A stretch of DNA of 64,000 bases. Source: Strongylocentrotus purpuratus (lineage: Eukaryota; Echinodermata; Echinoidea; Camarodonta; Strongylocentrotidae). Below the pieces are notes generated by a model, which saw nothing but the letters and a program-made list of their open reading frames with translations, was not told the origin of the DNA and did no database searches. Positions 46,492 through 60,030 of this stretch are shown piece after piece; position 1 is the stretch's first letter; every line of letters starts with the position of its first letter. The stretch covers positions 5,196,447 to 5,260,446 of the forward strand of contig NW_022145613.1 in NCBI RefSeq assembly GCF_000002235.5, written 5' to 3'. Position numbers and translations under genes: made by a program.

Positions 46492-48243
46492 AGGGTGTGT
46501 GACTTGGATATCATCTTGTTTGATGAACCTTTCAATGAGCCCATGACCAATAGGATGACACATAAAATCTGAAAACATCCTTGATCTTTTACAAGTAGCA
46601 CCTTTTCATATGGCATTCCTAAGAAAATTGCACATGCAAACATTTATGTTAGGCACGCCTGGAAATGTGTCTTCATCAAGAATAAGCCGACTGCTAGGCC
46701 AAGTAGAGCCTGGATACTTCACAAACTCGACCAAGATGACTTCAGCTATTTTGCCAAGCGCTGCCCGCTAATTACATCTTCACTGCAAATTAATGGGTTA
46801 TTTTGTGGTCAAGATAATTCCCCTTGATGAGAATCAGCGGGCTAATAATTGCAGGCCAACGAGAAGGCACAGAACAGTTTTTATGATACTTTTTTATGCT
46901 GTCTGCAACGAAGTCTGCAATGAATGCAACTAACAAGATTCAACTTTCAACCACAAGTAACCTTTTGATTGATGGTATTAGATCTTGCCAGGCACAAACA
47001 TGGAAATATTTATGAAGAGACAGTAGAGCTAATCTCTTCCATATCTTTCCATTCTCATACACAGCAAAACAGCATGCATGCATGGACATGGAGCTTAATA
47101 AGTACCCTAATTTTGGTCAAAAATATTTAAGAGAGAGAGAGAGATATAGACTGGCCGACAAAAATGAAAGGAAAGGCACGTAGGACTACAGAGGATGGAA
47201 CAACAAAAAGAAGCCGAGACACTTTATATCGCATAAAAATAGCTTCACTTGCTCAAATGATATTTTCTAGGAAATGACCCCAAGAGAGAGGCACTTCCAC
47301 AATACACCCTTGGACTTATATTTGGATTCCTAATGTATACAGCAGGGACACCATTGAATGGTTGTAGGATGTGGTGGCACTACATGTATGGACCTTGTTT
47401 CCGAATATGATGTAGGCCTACATAAAGTTGATGAAAAAATTCAAAAAATAGGGATGAAAAAACAAAAAATAGGGGGAGGGGGAAGAACTGAATGGCACAG
47501 ACCAAGGTATTACAGCGATGAGTATAATTCATGTGAATAAAATTGCCATATATTTAGCACACCCTAGGCCAGTAGATCAACAGCCCAAAAGATGGATGGC
47601 CCATGAGACAAATGGCCCACAGCCCATGAGACCGATATTGGTGGTATGGCGAATGCTCCAAAGAGAAGTCAGCAAGCCCTCAAGACCGACATGTTTGTAT
47701 CATGGACTGTCGGTCTAGTGGGCCGTAGCCTACATGTATCATGTTAACCTTCCAAGCAATTTTTACTTTATAGATTAAGTATTATTACTTCCAAGAGTTG
47801 TAAATATTGGACCAAGTTTGAAAGAAAAAAAATTCCATAGAAATAGAGCTGTATGTATCAAACAATGATGCAACTCAATGACATTGTTATTTTTTGGATT
47901 GCAAAAATGACAAAGCTAATTTGCAGTGAGTATCAAGAATGCTTTATGAGCATGACAAAAGCTCTAAAACCCTCTACCCACCCTGTTCCACGTAAACAAA
48001 GGACATTGATTTGTGAACTTTGAGCCTCTTCCTTCCTTCCTCATAGAAACAAGTTATTGGCTATAAATTAGAACAGTGGGGTGCAGGGAAGAATATATAT
48101 TTACAATTGAAGTCAAGTCTCTATATCAAAGTACAAAGGTACAGTACTTATCATGATCTTTAGCCCAGGCCTCATGCAAAGACATCCAGCTCACAAACAT
48201 ATCACAAATGTAATATATTGTTACTACAGTTTTCATTCATATT

Positions 48244-48400
48244 GTCTTTCTTTAATTGTTATCTTAATTGGAACTATTCTTGATAAAATATCGTCTTTTT
48301 TTAAATTGTTATCTTAATTGGAAGTTTGGAACTATTCTTGATAAAATATTGTCTCTTTTTTAATTGCTATCTTAATTGGAACTATTCTTGATAAGAATTA
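48244..48400 (+). repeat. Three tandem copies of a 50-58-bp unit
   Basis: TTATCTTAATTGGAA and GGAACTATTCTTGATAA recur three times at 50- and 58-bp spacing; the middle copy has a small insertion. Confidence 0.85.
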
Positions 48401-49065
48401 TTGTGACATATCTATTATCCAAACACTAATGAACCCATTCTGACTTCAATAAAGAGATGAGATGCCATCGTCAGCATTTGGGTGGTTTAAGCTGCTGATG
48501 GCGCTGATTTTCAAGGAAAGGGTTACCGATATAAGGATAAAGCAAATCAACACCCAGAATAGTTGATCCATAATTAATTTGTTATGCACCATACAATCAG
48601 ATCTGCCAACCTTGTGCGACCAAAAAAAAAGGAAACATGATGGCAAAAAAAAAAGGAATTTCAAGCAAAAAAAAGGAATTCATTAAAACTTAATTTACAA
48701 CCTTGCGTGACACACTTCCAATGCAGAAATGTCCATTCCTCATGCAAGTTTGTCCATATTAGGACCTATAGTATATTTACAAGAAGGTATTTTGTTGTTA
48801 TTTTGGTATTATCTGCATTTCATTCTTTTTGAGAATATTTTTCTCTTCAAGTTCAAGTATGTTTTAATCTTAGTTTTCTATTGACTTTGTGATCGAAATA
48901 ACATTTTAGGGCAGTTGCTTGAAGTGCGTAATGTAAGGAAAAAAAAGGCAAAAAAATCATAAAAATTATTTTAAAAACATATTTTGTGAAGAAAAAAAAC
49001 ATGGAATTTGGATGAAAAAACAGAATCGTTCTGGGAAAAACGGAATGGTTGGCAGCTTTGTACAT

Positions 49066-49181
49066 TAGGGACTTTTAGATTCGCACAAAGACAATGGGGA
49101 TTGCGACGATCGACGTACTTTTAATGCACTGCCTTGAATGGATGTCACACGTATCAGTCCACGCAAATCTAAAAGTCCCTA
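49066..49181 (-). mobile_element. MITE family B, copy 2 (116 bp)
   Basis: Inverted relative to 4,624-4,739 and of identical length, with TAGGGACTTTTAGATT termini. The inverted match extends outward into ACAT/ATGT. Confidence 0.8.
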
Positions 49182-49690
49182 ATGTATAAAAATCTATAGC
49201 ACTTGATACACATGTACATGTATGTCAACCAAGAAGCAGAGATCGAGCACCCAGGCAGAGTCTTGAACTACAGACTAACCTTTTCAGTTCCAGTTTCTCA
49301 ACTGCTAGTACACTCAATAATCACCATGATTTCACAAATTTCTTGAGTTGCATGTGTAATCTAGGCCTAGATATATGCCCTAAAATTCTGGAAAATAATA
49401 GTACAATAGAGCTATTAAATAGCACATATGACAGCTACGTTTGTCTTATCACATATCCAGCCTTTACCAAAAAAATTCTCATTAAATTTAACGTCAGATT
49501 CCCTTTATTCATAAGCCTGATTCAAATACAAGATGAATTTATCATGGGGGGGGGGGGGTGATCTAAGATGACGTTAAGATGGACGATGTTCAATGGATTG
49601 CCAACGTCTAACTGTTCATGTGCACTGAAGGATTACATTGAATTTATGTGACACAAGACAGCATCTTCCTAACAAAGACACAAGATGGAG

Positions 49691-49702
49691 CCCCCCCCCC
49701 CC

Positions 49703-49731
<29 letters not shown>
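49691..49731. repeat. Poly-C / poly-A tract
   Basis: 12 C followed by about 29 A. May be an assembly-fragile site or a retroposon tail. Confidence 0.85.
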
Positions 49732-49733
<2 letters not shown>

Positions 49734-50843
49734 ACAAAAAAAAAAAAAATTACAAAAGAAAAAAGAATCACAAAAAAATCAACCTCTTTAGACTTTACTA
49801 CTCAGGGGTGATAGTGAAATAATGGGGAAATCTGTAAAATCAGGATAAAAGAGGGGAGAAGAAAAAAAATCTGGTAAAAAAAAATAAAATTGGGAAACCG
49901 ATTTAAATCCGGTTTTTATCAGGCCTGACTACTGCATTCTCTTACTTCCATAGGTCTACTACAGGGATTGCCATAGGCTTAAATGATGGGATTGCCATGT
50001 TCTCTTACGCAATGGGTTAACATTTCATCCCATTCAGAATGAAGACATGAAGATAAATGTATTCATTAATCCTCCATTTCATATCGTAGAAAGGTCTACA
50101 ATCTACATATGAACTCTGTAGCTATACCAGCAAAAGGAGAAATAGGATAAAAGTCCCCAATCCTAATAAGTACCTGCAAATCTCTGTGCATGTTTAAGAA
50201 TGGGTTTAATAAAAGCAAAACCCATTATCCAAGTTCATTATTCACATGGTTTAATACATACATATTTTACTGAAAAGGAAACTAGATGTATGAGTTAATT
50301 AATATGCAGATTTGAAGAAAAAAATGGGGAAAAACACTCATGAACTACAGGAAATCATCTGGCATGGTGGGAAAGATCTCATGACCATAATCAAGGTTTC
50401 ACTTGCATTGATCAATAGTGAAAGAAATAATCATAATCATCATCATGATTTCTCAGTTTACATGATCAAATATCAGCAGAAACAAAAAGGAACACTTTGT
50501 ATGGGAATTTTAAGTTTTCTTGTTTTGTTTCTGGTCTTCTTTATATTGTTTACCAAAGGAAAAAGGGTGGAAAGAAAACTTATTTCCCCTGTATTTCACA
50601 ATTGTAGCATGAAATTAGTTTCAATACACATGTAGCTGTTGCAATCCTGACTTTCTGTAGCACACACACAGCAATCTTACCAATAGTCGCAAGCACATTT
50701 TTATTTGATGTTTACTTGCTCTTATTGAACCTTCATGTATGTTTGTCTAAACCAATAATATTTATTTTAGATAATTTTTTTATAAGCAGCACATACAAGG
50801 ATGGCGGGGAGAGCAGGGGTACATGGAAGCTGTATCATAAAAA

Positions 50844-51120
50844 GGGGTGGGGTTAGGTGGGGTGGGGGCAGGGGGTGGGGGCAGGGGGGGGCAGGGGGGA
50901 CGGGGGGAGGAGAAAACTGATAAATGAGAAGGGCAAATGAGAGGAGGGTGAGAAAACAGGAGAGGGAAGGAAGCTAACCCTTTGGGAAACCAGACGGGTG
51001 GGGAAGAAAGCTATACCCCCACAGAGGGAGGGGGAGGGGAGAGGGGAGAGGGGAGAAAGCTAAACCCAGTGGGAAGGGGGAAACGGGAGGGGGAAACGGG
51101 AAGGGAAAGCAGGAAGCTAC
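50844..51120 (+). repeat. G-rich block with G-quadruplex potential
   Basis: Repeated runs of three to eight G separated by 1-5 nt (GGGGTGGGGGCAGGGGGTGG), then GGGGAGAGGGGAGAGGGGAG mirror-type repeats. The plus strand could form several quadruplexes. Confidence 0.7.
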
Positions 51121-51959
51121 AGGTGTATACCCATGATCAATGAGAAGCCTAGATGTAGAAGCAATAGAATGATGAGGGGGGGGGGGGGGTAAGTAGAGGA
51201 GAGGGAAGGAAGGAAACTATACCCCTGATCAATGACTGTTGAAAGTGGCCAACAAAATGAAGGACTTATTTTGAGCACCAGTGTGATCAGTAGCTAGAAT
51301 GAGGGGGTAAACCGATATGGAGTGCTAATCAGATGCCTCTGATTCATATCCCCCATCGTCTCTCAGGCACGGCGCAACAAAGACGCAAATGCCACCATTG
51401 TCGTCATTGGGAATGGCAAGCGGCTGCTTTTTCCTGGAAAACAATTTTTCCGCGTCGCGTTTACCTCAGACTGATCTATCTGCGTTAATGTCAACCTCTG
51501 CCTCCGCTGCAAGAGGAATACATGAATAAACACAGCTCAATTATGATATCCCCCCACGAGACAACAAGGGATTTACTTGACATCAACCGAATGCATAGGA
51601 AGAGCAAATTAGCATTCTCGGGTTTGTGTATATCCCATTGTATCATGCACATTTCAAATGTAATCATCAATGCATTAGCAATTCATACTGTATTGTCATT
51701 GCTGTACAGCACTGTGTAATTATGGTGCATATAAATAGACGAATGAATAACTACAGCTTGCTCAGCCATACCCATGCACAGCTAACAAAGTAATTTAATT
51801 TTGCATCTATACATTGTATATATGCTTAGAATAAAATACATATAGGCCACACAGCCAACAGAGAATGGGCAAGAGATAGATGTTCATGTCGACATCCATG
51901 TGTTTTTTTAGTATTTCCCTCACACAGCGACCGACCCCAGAGATGACTTCGAAGTCTGA

Positions 51960-52180
51960 CGTCAATCTCTCTCCCTCGTCTCCTCTCCACTCTCTTCCCC
52001 TCTCTCCTCCTCTCTTCCAATCTCTCTTCCCATCTCTCTCTCTCTCCCTCTCTTTTTGCCACTCTTTCTCTCCCGCTATCCCACTATCTCCCATCTCTCT
52101 TTCCTCTCTCTCTTTGACTCTCACTCTCTCTGTCTTTCTCTCTCTCTCTCTCTGTCTCTCTCTCTTTAAGTCTCTCTCTT
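51960..52180. repeat. CT-rich low-complexity tract
   Basis: Imperfect (CT)n with TTCC interruptions. It creates long spurious Arg/Glu-rich and Leu/Ser-rich ORFs on the two strands. Confidence 0.9.
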
Positions 52181-54866
52181 CCCTTCTCAAGAAAAACTCA
52201 AGAACATAACAGGCTACATTTGAGAGGCCTCTCAAAGAATGATGTAATCTTACAGTGATGCAAAGGGAGAGAAAGGGAGGATGGGATGAGAGGCAGGGAT
52301 AGCAGATATATTTTTAGTTTCCTGAATAATGAGAATTTACTCTGCTGTCTAATGGGAAACAGAACATGCCATTTGCTCGCGGTCCCCCGGCCACTCACTG
52401 GAGCGAGACGGCATTCACGTAGACAATGAATTATGTAAATTCACATGACGCACATGAAACCTGTCCGTGAATAAGAGCGATGCCACTATTCTGCACAAGG
52501 CCGTCAGATCCACTACACACACATATAAGCCCAATATTCCGACTTAAAAGGCCATTATTATAATTCATGTCATCCGACCTGTCTAAAAAAAAGGGGGGGG
52601 GGATGGAATAACCTTATTTCTATCTAACTAAATAGTTTATTTTACTATCAAAACAGCCGAGCAATGACCCTGACATTTGTAAAAGATGATGCTCGCATAC
52701 ATGTTCAAACATGGAGGAAACATTTGTTTCCAACCATGTGATGTTGTATTAAACAAAGTTAACATTTTTTATAGTCAACAGTCACATGCGAAACCATCCA
52801 AACAATTAATCTCTTCAAGAAAAAAAAGGTCAGCAGCTGAAAATTTGGGTGAGTACACATGCAAGGGTAAACAAAAGCAAAAACGTAAAAACATTTCTGA
52901 TATTATAATGTTAATCCACCAAGGATGATGCCAAAGCTATGAATTTATCATTACTTCACAATGAAAGAAAACACAAGAGACAGGTCTGTATCATTACTTG
53001 GGAAAACAAACAAACATATCTATCAAACTTTAAACTTTTGATCCACAAAGACTCCCTATCCACCCACCTTTGTCTCTATTCATCCTGTTTTATGGTATCC
53101 CTCTCTCTATTCTATAGAGTATAGATATCCCCACTCTCTTGATCTCTGGCAATTTTTCATACTTGGCCATCTTAAATTGGTCAAATGTCAGAAATCGCAC
53201 CTGCCCATTCTTATTTAGTTCCAGATTTTACAGGATATATACTCATAATTTCTTGCCTTCATCTTTCTTGCAGCTGCTCATCGATTCAAAGATCATAAGA
53301 TTCATTGCACTACAATGTTTTTTCTGAAATAAGGTATTTTGTTGTTTTAGTAAGTCTTTTGGCCCATACATTGTTTGCCGCCATGATTGCAAACATATCA
53401 ATGTATCATTACCAACTTAAGTACAGTATTTGCACTTGGTCTTTTGTTTGAAGGTCAACATGACCACAAATAAATAACTTAACCCTTTGGCTACAGGAGC
53501 CGGGTGGTCACTGTGATAACTCTATGGGAATGAGTGAATTCAGTAGTCAACGGGTTAAACAATAGGCAACAGGTTGGCATTCTAACTTGATAACTTTACT
53601 GATTATCTATCAAAGGGAACACAGAATTCAATACGTGACTGGATTGTAAACACAATTTACTGCAAATAATGCAGTGGTAATTAATTCACTTAACCCACAT
53701 ATTTCATTGTGGATAGTACACTGTATACACACAAATGTCCAATTTCAATAGGAATGTTTATGAAAAAGTTCTAAATGTAATACTAAATTACTTTGAATTT
53801 GTTCAATTCATAAGGGTAATTATTTTTTATAAATAGAATTTATACTTGAAAAAGTCATTTTCAACTTATTATTTCACTGCTCTTTACCCTATTAAATGAT
53901 TGTGGATAAAATCTGCTTGAAATATCTAATAGACAAAGATGGGGGAAAAAAAAGAATTTGTGGTTATACTAATGCAATATTCGAGAAGTGTTTTCTGGCT
54001 CAATAATTGCCAGAAGTTATGAATATTATGAAAAGACATAAAGTCATCATTAAAAATAGAAAATGAGACACTTAATTTGTTAAGGATTAAATAGCATTCA
54101 GGAAAATATATCACATATCAAATTCTAACATTGAAGTAAACTGAGACTTCCTAACACTCTTGAAAAAGCATAAATTGTTTACATAATAGCCATTTTGAAA
54201 AATAAATGACCGTCTCTTCACACTCTTGAGATTTAATTCATGTTGATTAATCTCAAAACTATTTAAAAAGGGCTCTCCCCATCAATGCACATATAACAGT
54301 ACAATATGAATTTATAATAGGCTGGACAGAAGCTCTATTCTGTATTATCCTCTGTTATATGTAGCTACAGATTCATACACATGGTATATGTGAAGAACTT
54401 CAGAAGCAGTAAAATTGCATCAGAAGCGTAATTTATATATATTGAAATAAAAAGCTAATGTATCCTTACCATGTCAATTATACCAATACTGTGGTGTAAG
54501 ACCAAGTGCTGCTACATATATCCTTTGTTTAAATTGAAAACTGCTGTCTCAAGTTTTTATGCAATTCAACCCTGACTTTTACTTTCCATACCTTACATAA
54601 ATATCACAAACCATTATCTTGTGGTTACTGATAAATATTCTTAGAATTGGTTGTGCTCATTGCAGATTCGAAACAAACAATTCTTCCAACTTCTCAGTAA
54701 AGGATGATTAAGCGGTTTTGAAAGTGATAGCAACTTGAAAATAAGGCTCTCTCTCTTCCCGTCTCTCTGTCTCCCTCTCTTTCCTTTTAATTCTTTCCTT
54801 TCACAGGCACAGTTACCTCTTTTAAATGCATTTGCTTGCATTTCTTATCCCCTTCTCTTTTTATTT

Positions 54867-54870
<4 letters not shown>

Positions 54871-54897
<27 letters not shown>

Positions 54898-54990
54898 CTT
54901 CTCTCGTTTTATTACACCAACATTTTACACCAACTTATTCCCACCACCCCAATCCTCTCTCTCTCTCTCCCTCTTTCTTTCTATCTTTCT
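54871..54990. repeat. (CT)n microsatellites
   Basis: A perfect CT run at 54,871-54,896 and a second imperfect run near 54,956-54,990. (CA)n runs follow near 55,329 and 55,465. Confidence 0.9.
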
Positions 54991-55856
54991 CTCTCTGACA
55001 TGTATTTTGTAAATTGTAAATTAAAGAAAATTATAATGATAAAAAAAGCCATAAGATGAATTTGGAATACACTTACATGCAGCTATAAGTTCAACTGATT
55101 GGAAATAAAACCTGCTAATATACAATTTTCTCACTGACTGGTCACTTATGAAAAATAGGAAAGAGAATTTCCCTGAAAAAAGGATAATTTTTATACCAAA
55201 AAATATGTGTAGCTTCTTTCAGTATGAGGTTATTCCACATAAAGTTTTGGAAATTCAACACAGAAAGTCTCTTCACAAATTACTCTTGTTAAAGAATGCA
55301 TATGTTCCGTCACTTTTCACATATTGCACCCACACACACACACACACATATTCAAGTTTGACAGTTCAAAATGTGACAAATATCCCTCATTCAGGCAAAC
55401 CTTACCTTTCTCTCAATGTTTGCAAGGTTTTATATCACATTTAATGGTCCCTCTGTAGATAAGCACACACACACACACATACAATACCAGATTATGCAAG
55501 AGTTCCAATTAATCAATTGATTGGGAAATGAACCAGATTAGCACGTTCCTTATCCTCCCCACGAGCTCCGTCATTCTAGGAAGTGTAACTCATTTTAACT
55601 ACTGCTAGATATGAATACCATGACTAACTCCCCATTAAGCCCCGTCCATAAACCTGCCAGCCCACTTACACAGTGCAGTCAAAAAACAGATTAGGCCCAA
55701 ACTCGTCACACAAAACACACACACCGCACTGCAAAGAAATAAAAGAAAACAAGCTCTCTCTCAAAGTTCCCCTCTCTATGCTCCCCATATAACACATTTC
55801 ACCAAAAATGACCACCATGGTGTCTGAAAGAATAGTATTATCAGTTTTAAACTCAC

Positions 55857-56028
55857 TGGATCGCTGCTGTGCTGGAGAATTTCCCAGTATTCAAGAGAGA
55901 GTCAACAGCGAAGTCTGCCTCTAGACTGTCGAGTAGTTTTCCTGGAAATGAAGCGAGAGCCGAGGCAGTCAAGGCATGCTTTGCATTTGTGTAGAGTTCC
56001 TGGTAGTCTAGTTCCTCTGTAAAACGAG
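55857..56028 (-). other. Candidate exon (172 nt), open frame of 56 codons
   Basis: Acceptor CTCTCTCCAG preceded by about 60 nt of (CT)n; donor TCCA|GTGAGT. One frame is open throughout with 2 nt at each end: RFTEELDYQELYTNAKHAL, then TASALASFPGKLLDSLEADF and AVDSLLNTGKFSSTAAI. Composition is protein-like, without low complexity. It may be a coding exon of another minus-strand gene, or a 5' UTR exon of the 1,286-aa gene 33 kb away. It does not splice in frame to 22,499 (stop after 19 codons). Confidence 0.45.
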
Positions 56029-56030
56029 CT

Positions 56031-56053
56031 GGAGAGAGGGAGAGAGAGAGAGG

Positions 56054-56094
<41 letters not shown>
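56031..56094. repeat. (GA)n microsatellite
   Basis: GA run that reads as polypyrimidine on the minus strand, directly before the acceptor of the 55,857-56,028 exon. Confidence 0.9.
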
Positions 56095-56097
<3 letters not shown>

Positions 56098-57597
56098 CGA
56101 GATCAGTCTGTGTACAGTACGCCTAATTCAGTTCACCGCTTTTCCATGCGTGATGATGTATGTGTGTATTTTTACACACACAAATCAATACTCTTTGTCC
56201 GGTGTGTCGGCTTGTGTGTCTGTGTGTACGAGGTTTACGTCAATAGGCAGTGAGGGAGGGCTCACGGAACTGCAAACGAAAGAATGAGAAGTATAAAAAG
56301 GGGGGGGGGGGTGCTCACAAAGGCTTAACGTTTTCTTTGCTTCGACTGATAATGAAGAAGAGACGGCCTTGAAACATTTACAGTTAAGTAAATAAACTCA
56401 TCTCCGAAACAGATATTGATGAGAGGTGATTCCATTGTAAATGTCCATATCTCCATGCAGTTGTACAAAGTACCACATAATGTTGTTGTATAATGAGTGT
56501 TTATTGCTGAAAGTTATAAAACATGAATTCATAAAATGTTTGACATCACATGATTTATCATGGCCCACAAGATAGGTCAAGTATCTCCCGAGTACCACTG
56601 GGGGAAATTCCAGCAGTGCAGCACCAAAACTTGGTGTTATTCAGACAAATGGCGGGTTGGCTTCCTGCGAAATGGATCAATACGTCCCCGAGGTCACTTC
56701 CAACGAAACCAGGAGACTCAGCCAGAGAGAGCGGGAGAGAGAAAGAGCCATATTTTTCCAAGCAATGGGGACCCCAGCTTGTGTATGATATGGGAACCTG
56801 TGTCAACTATCCCAAACACTATTGTTTCGGCTAACTAATACACCCATGATTTCTGTATGGGTGTATGTTGTGTGTGTGTGTCTGTGTTCTACGTGACCTT
56901 AGATGACCCTTGCAGAGTTTTTTTCTTATTTTATTGAGGAGAGGGGGGGGGGGGGGGGGAGTGAAGAAGGCAAAAAGGAGTTTGGGTTCAAAAGTGGATA
57001 TCATAATATCATACAGTGGGTCTCATTTTCTTTTTCCTTCCTCTCTCTCTCTTTCTTACTTTCTGTCTCTTTCTCTCTCTTTCTCTTGCAGCTGTTGGTG
57101 ATATGTGGGTGGCATGTGTTCAGTGACTTCCTGCTCTCTCAAGTTTGATTAGTCTCTTTACAGCTGTTTTCTTTAAAAGTTTGCCTTTTATTCTGCAAGA
57201 GATTCACTTTCACAGCTTTTGCATTATAAACAATTTATCACCATCTTGCTTTTATTTGTGCAGTACACTTGTACAGAATCCTTTATAAACATTTCCCTTT
57301 TTAGAACTGTAACTCTTCAGAGCAAACAGAGCTTTGATAATGACTTGAAATACGAATGTGGTTTCTACACTTAAACAATGGGAGTCATAGAGGGTTTTTT
57401 TAACTTCTGAGAAAAAAGGATCTATAACCACATACAAAAAACAACAGCCCATGTCCATGAAAGCAAAACATGTCATAGTCAATGAAGACATGATCACGTA
57501 AATTAACAAGAAAATATGTCACAATAATGATCTTTCAAATGTTTGGGTGCAGTTTGGGGGCGTTATTAAGAAATAATTTATTTCAAGTTAAACTTAA

Positions 57598-57758
57598 AGG
57601 CCCGAATTCACAAAGGAGGTTTGCGACAAACCTCCTTTTGTTTTGACGAACCTCCTTTTGTTATTTACAAACCAGGTTTGTAAAAAACGTGTCAAAATAC
57701 GTCATATGACGTACATAAACCTCGGTTTGTCGACAAACCTCCTTTGTGAATTCGGGCC
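57598..57758. mobile_element. MITE family D, copy 2 (about 161 bp)
   Basis: Starts AGGCCCGAATTCACAAAGGA and ends with the near-exact complement (CCTCCTTTGTGAATTCGGGC). Flanked by TAA at both sides, with 1-nt ambiguity. Its interior (GACAAACCTCC repeats, TACGTCATATGACGTA palindrome) differs from copy 1. Confidence 0.8.
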
Positions 57759-59761
57759 TAAGGGTTTAACCTCTACAGTTTTTCTCCTTTTCTTTTTAAT
57801 TCTAATTTTGTTTGAGTGAAACCTTTCTTTTTTGTTCTTTTGTTGTTGTCGTTGTTGTTAATTGTTCCCTTTTAACATTGATCAGTTTCAATGTATGTGT
57901 ACTTTTCAATTGATAGCAGCTCTACACTGCTTCATCTCTGTACTGAATATATGTCGTGGTACATCCATGTCTATGACTATGTCAAGCACTACAAAAATAA
58001 TATCATATAAAATTATGAACAAAGTGAGTATTCAATGTGAATTTTGTCCTACTTCCATATAAGGGAACACCAGCCCTATTAAAATTCAGAGTCAGGGTTT
58101 CACCGTGGACCAACTACCAATGGTTTCACGGTCATTACTGATGAGATCGACACAACTAATCAACTAAGTGACATACCGATATTAGTCTACACATTGCTCA
58201 TACAAGTGTTGAACAAGCTTTATAGTTGATTGCAGTCATCTAGAACGTTCAGACTCTGACATGGTGAGCGATGTCCAGTTTTCCATATCATTTTTGGTGT
58301 GTCTCTGATAATGGTATTATTACTAAATTGTGCTCTTCTACATTTTTCTACCCTACATAGAATATCATAGTGATTAAAAAATGACATTAATTAAGTGAAA
58401 TTATGAACAGCTTGCAGAATTTTATTTTTTGGGAAAGACAAGCCTCTAAAAAATGTATATCTACAAAAACAAAATTTGAGCATGGGGGGAGGGGGGAATC
58501 CCCAATGTTTAATTCCCCATCCCCACTAAAAGGTTAATGTGGAGCCCTAAGTAAATAATGGTTCTGGAAAAAATAAAAAAATAATTTTTATCTCATGTCT
58601 GTAAAATTTATGCCATACTGCATCTCACTTGTGTAAAATTAAAATGTGATATTGTATGTCATTGATGGAAGCAGAACTTGGAAACAAATACCTTGCAGGT
58701 TCATCTATCAGTAATGTCATGAATAAGCACGACTGTTACATTTAGCTATAAAAAAAACATTTGAATAATTAACACACAAATCCACAGAGGATTCCAGGCC
58801 TACATTAAAACAGAACAGTGTCCACCCCCATACAAGCAGCCCTGTATAAATGCTCAATGACCTCAGCCAACTAATGACCTAATTCAATACGAAATCGCAA
58901 GTGCTTCAATAAAAATAGAAACCTCCAAACCCGGAAAAGTTTTCCAGTTGGGAAGGAAATGGTCTCCCAGCAACCAATACAGACATTGTACCTACAAGCA
59001 CATAAATTGGACTCGGTCGGTAGTCAGATGTGATGGGCATGATATGCAGCCACCTTCAAACAATGCAAAAAGGAAGGGAAAAAACCAAAGAATAAACATC
59101 CTCCTCGTGTTACCCTCCATGGTGGAGGGCCACGTACGTCACATGCTCGATATAATTCTGCCAGATATTGATTTCCAAGAACTGCTCAGGATAAAGTTAT
59201 AAAATTTGGTTCCTCCACCGTGCCGAGAATAGATATGATATTGGCCCGACATGCATGGAAGCGTTTTATGAACTAGGACTGCATTTTAATTAATGACTGG
59301 AGACATAAATCAAATAAATCTTACACATATATTATTAACAATAATTGTATTTTGCTTTTAAATCTTTTCCTTCATTTTAACATTTATGACTGTTTTGAAT
59401 TAATCTTATCAATTATTTATCTTCACAAATAGTGTTAGATGTAAACCTAGTATATGTATTCAGCCCTCTCTCTCCTTTATTCAATTCTTTACTTAGTTTC
59501 ATTGTGGATGAGAACAAAAGGATATTAACACTTTTATTTGAGGGAAACGGATGGTAGCCAACAGCATGGTCATTTGTTTCTGATCGAGCAAACCACTTGC
59601 TGCCATTTGGCACCTGGGAAATGACAAAGTGGAAAGCGAAAGCTCCAGCAAAAAAAAATCTCCATTATAAAAATAAACTGCTGACTTCAACAATCAACCC
59701 TGTACCAAACCCAATAGCAACCCTCCAAACCTGTACATGTACCTCGGGAGCAAATGCACAG

Positions 59762-60030
59762 ATGATTTGGTCTAGTGGATAAGTCTCTGGACTGTGAACT
59801 ACAAGGTACAGGGTTCAAGTCCCTGTCGCAGCACTTATGTCCTTTGGCAAGAGTGAGCTTAATCTACATTTGCCACACTCCACTCAAGTGAGATACATGT
59901 ACTGTAAATGGGTACCTTGTAGGAATTAATTCCTTAAAACGCTGGAGTGCTGTACTGGCAGCCGGGCTATAGTCAGATCGATATTAACGATGGAGCCCCA
60001 GGATTGGCAATGTGCCAGACATGAGTTCTA
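59762..60030 (+). mobile_element. tRNA-derived SINE
   Basis: Head TTGGTCTAGTGGATAAGTCT (A box) and AGGGTTCAAGTCCCTG (B box), then the body CTACATTTGCCACACTCCAC shared with 31,581-31,870. Confidence 0.7.

Larger units (their letters stand above)
43485..55856. other. Non-coding, repeat-rich stretch
   Basis: Holds the GTCTCGCCTG element, further MITEs, tandem repeats, a G-rich block and CT-rich tracts listed separately. Strong isolated minus-strand donors occur (for example near 55,404), but I could not build a coding chain from them. Confidence 0.5.

Noticed and set aside
51807..52235. 142-aa Arg/Glu-rich ORF and its antisense Ser/Leu ORF
   Set aside because: Generated by a CT/GA low-complexity tract; no real protein features.
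55396..55461. 45-nt putative minus-strand exon (acceptor CTACAG, donor AAAG|GTAAGG)
   Set aside because: Splice sites are good, but every frame contains a stop and it could not be linked to a coding chain; possibly a non-coding exon.
56558..56838. 82-94-aa ORFs on both strands
   Set aside because: Overlap in three frames with no protein features; open because the patch is GC-richer.
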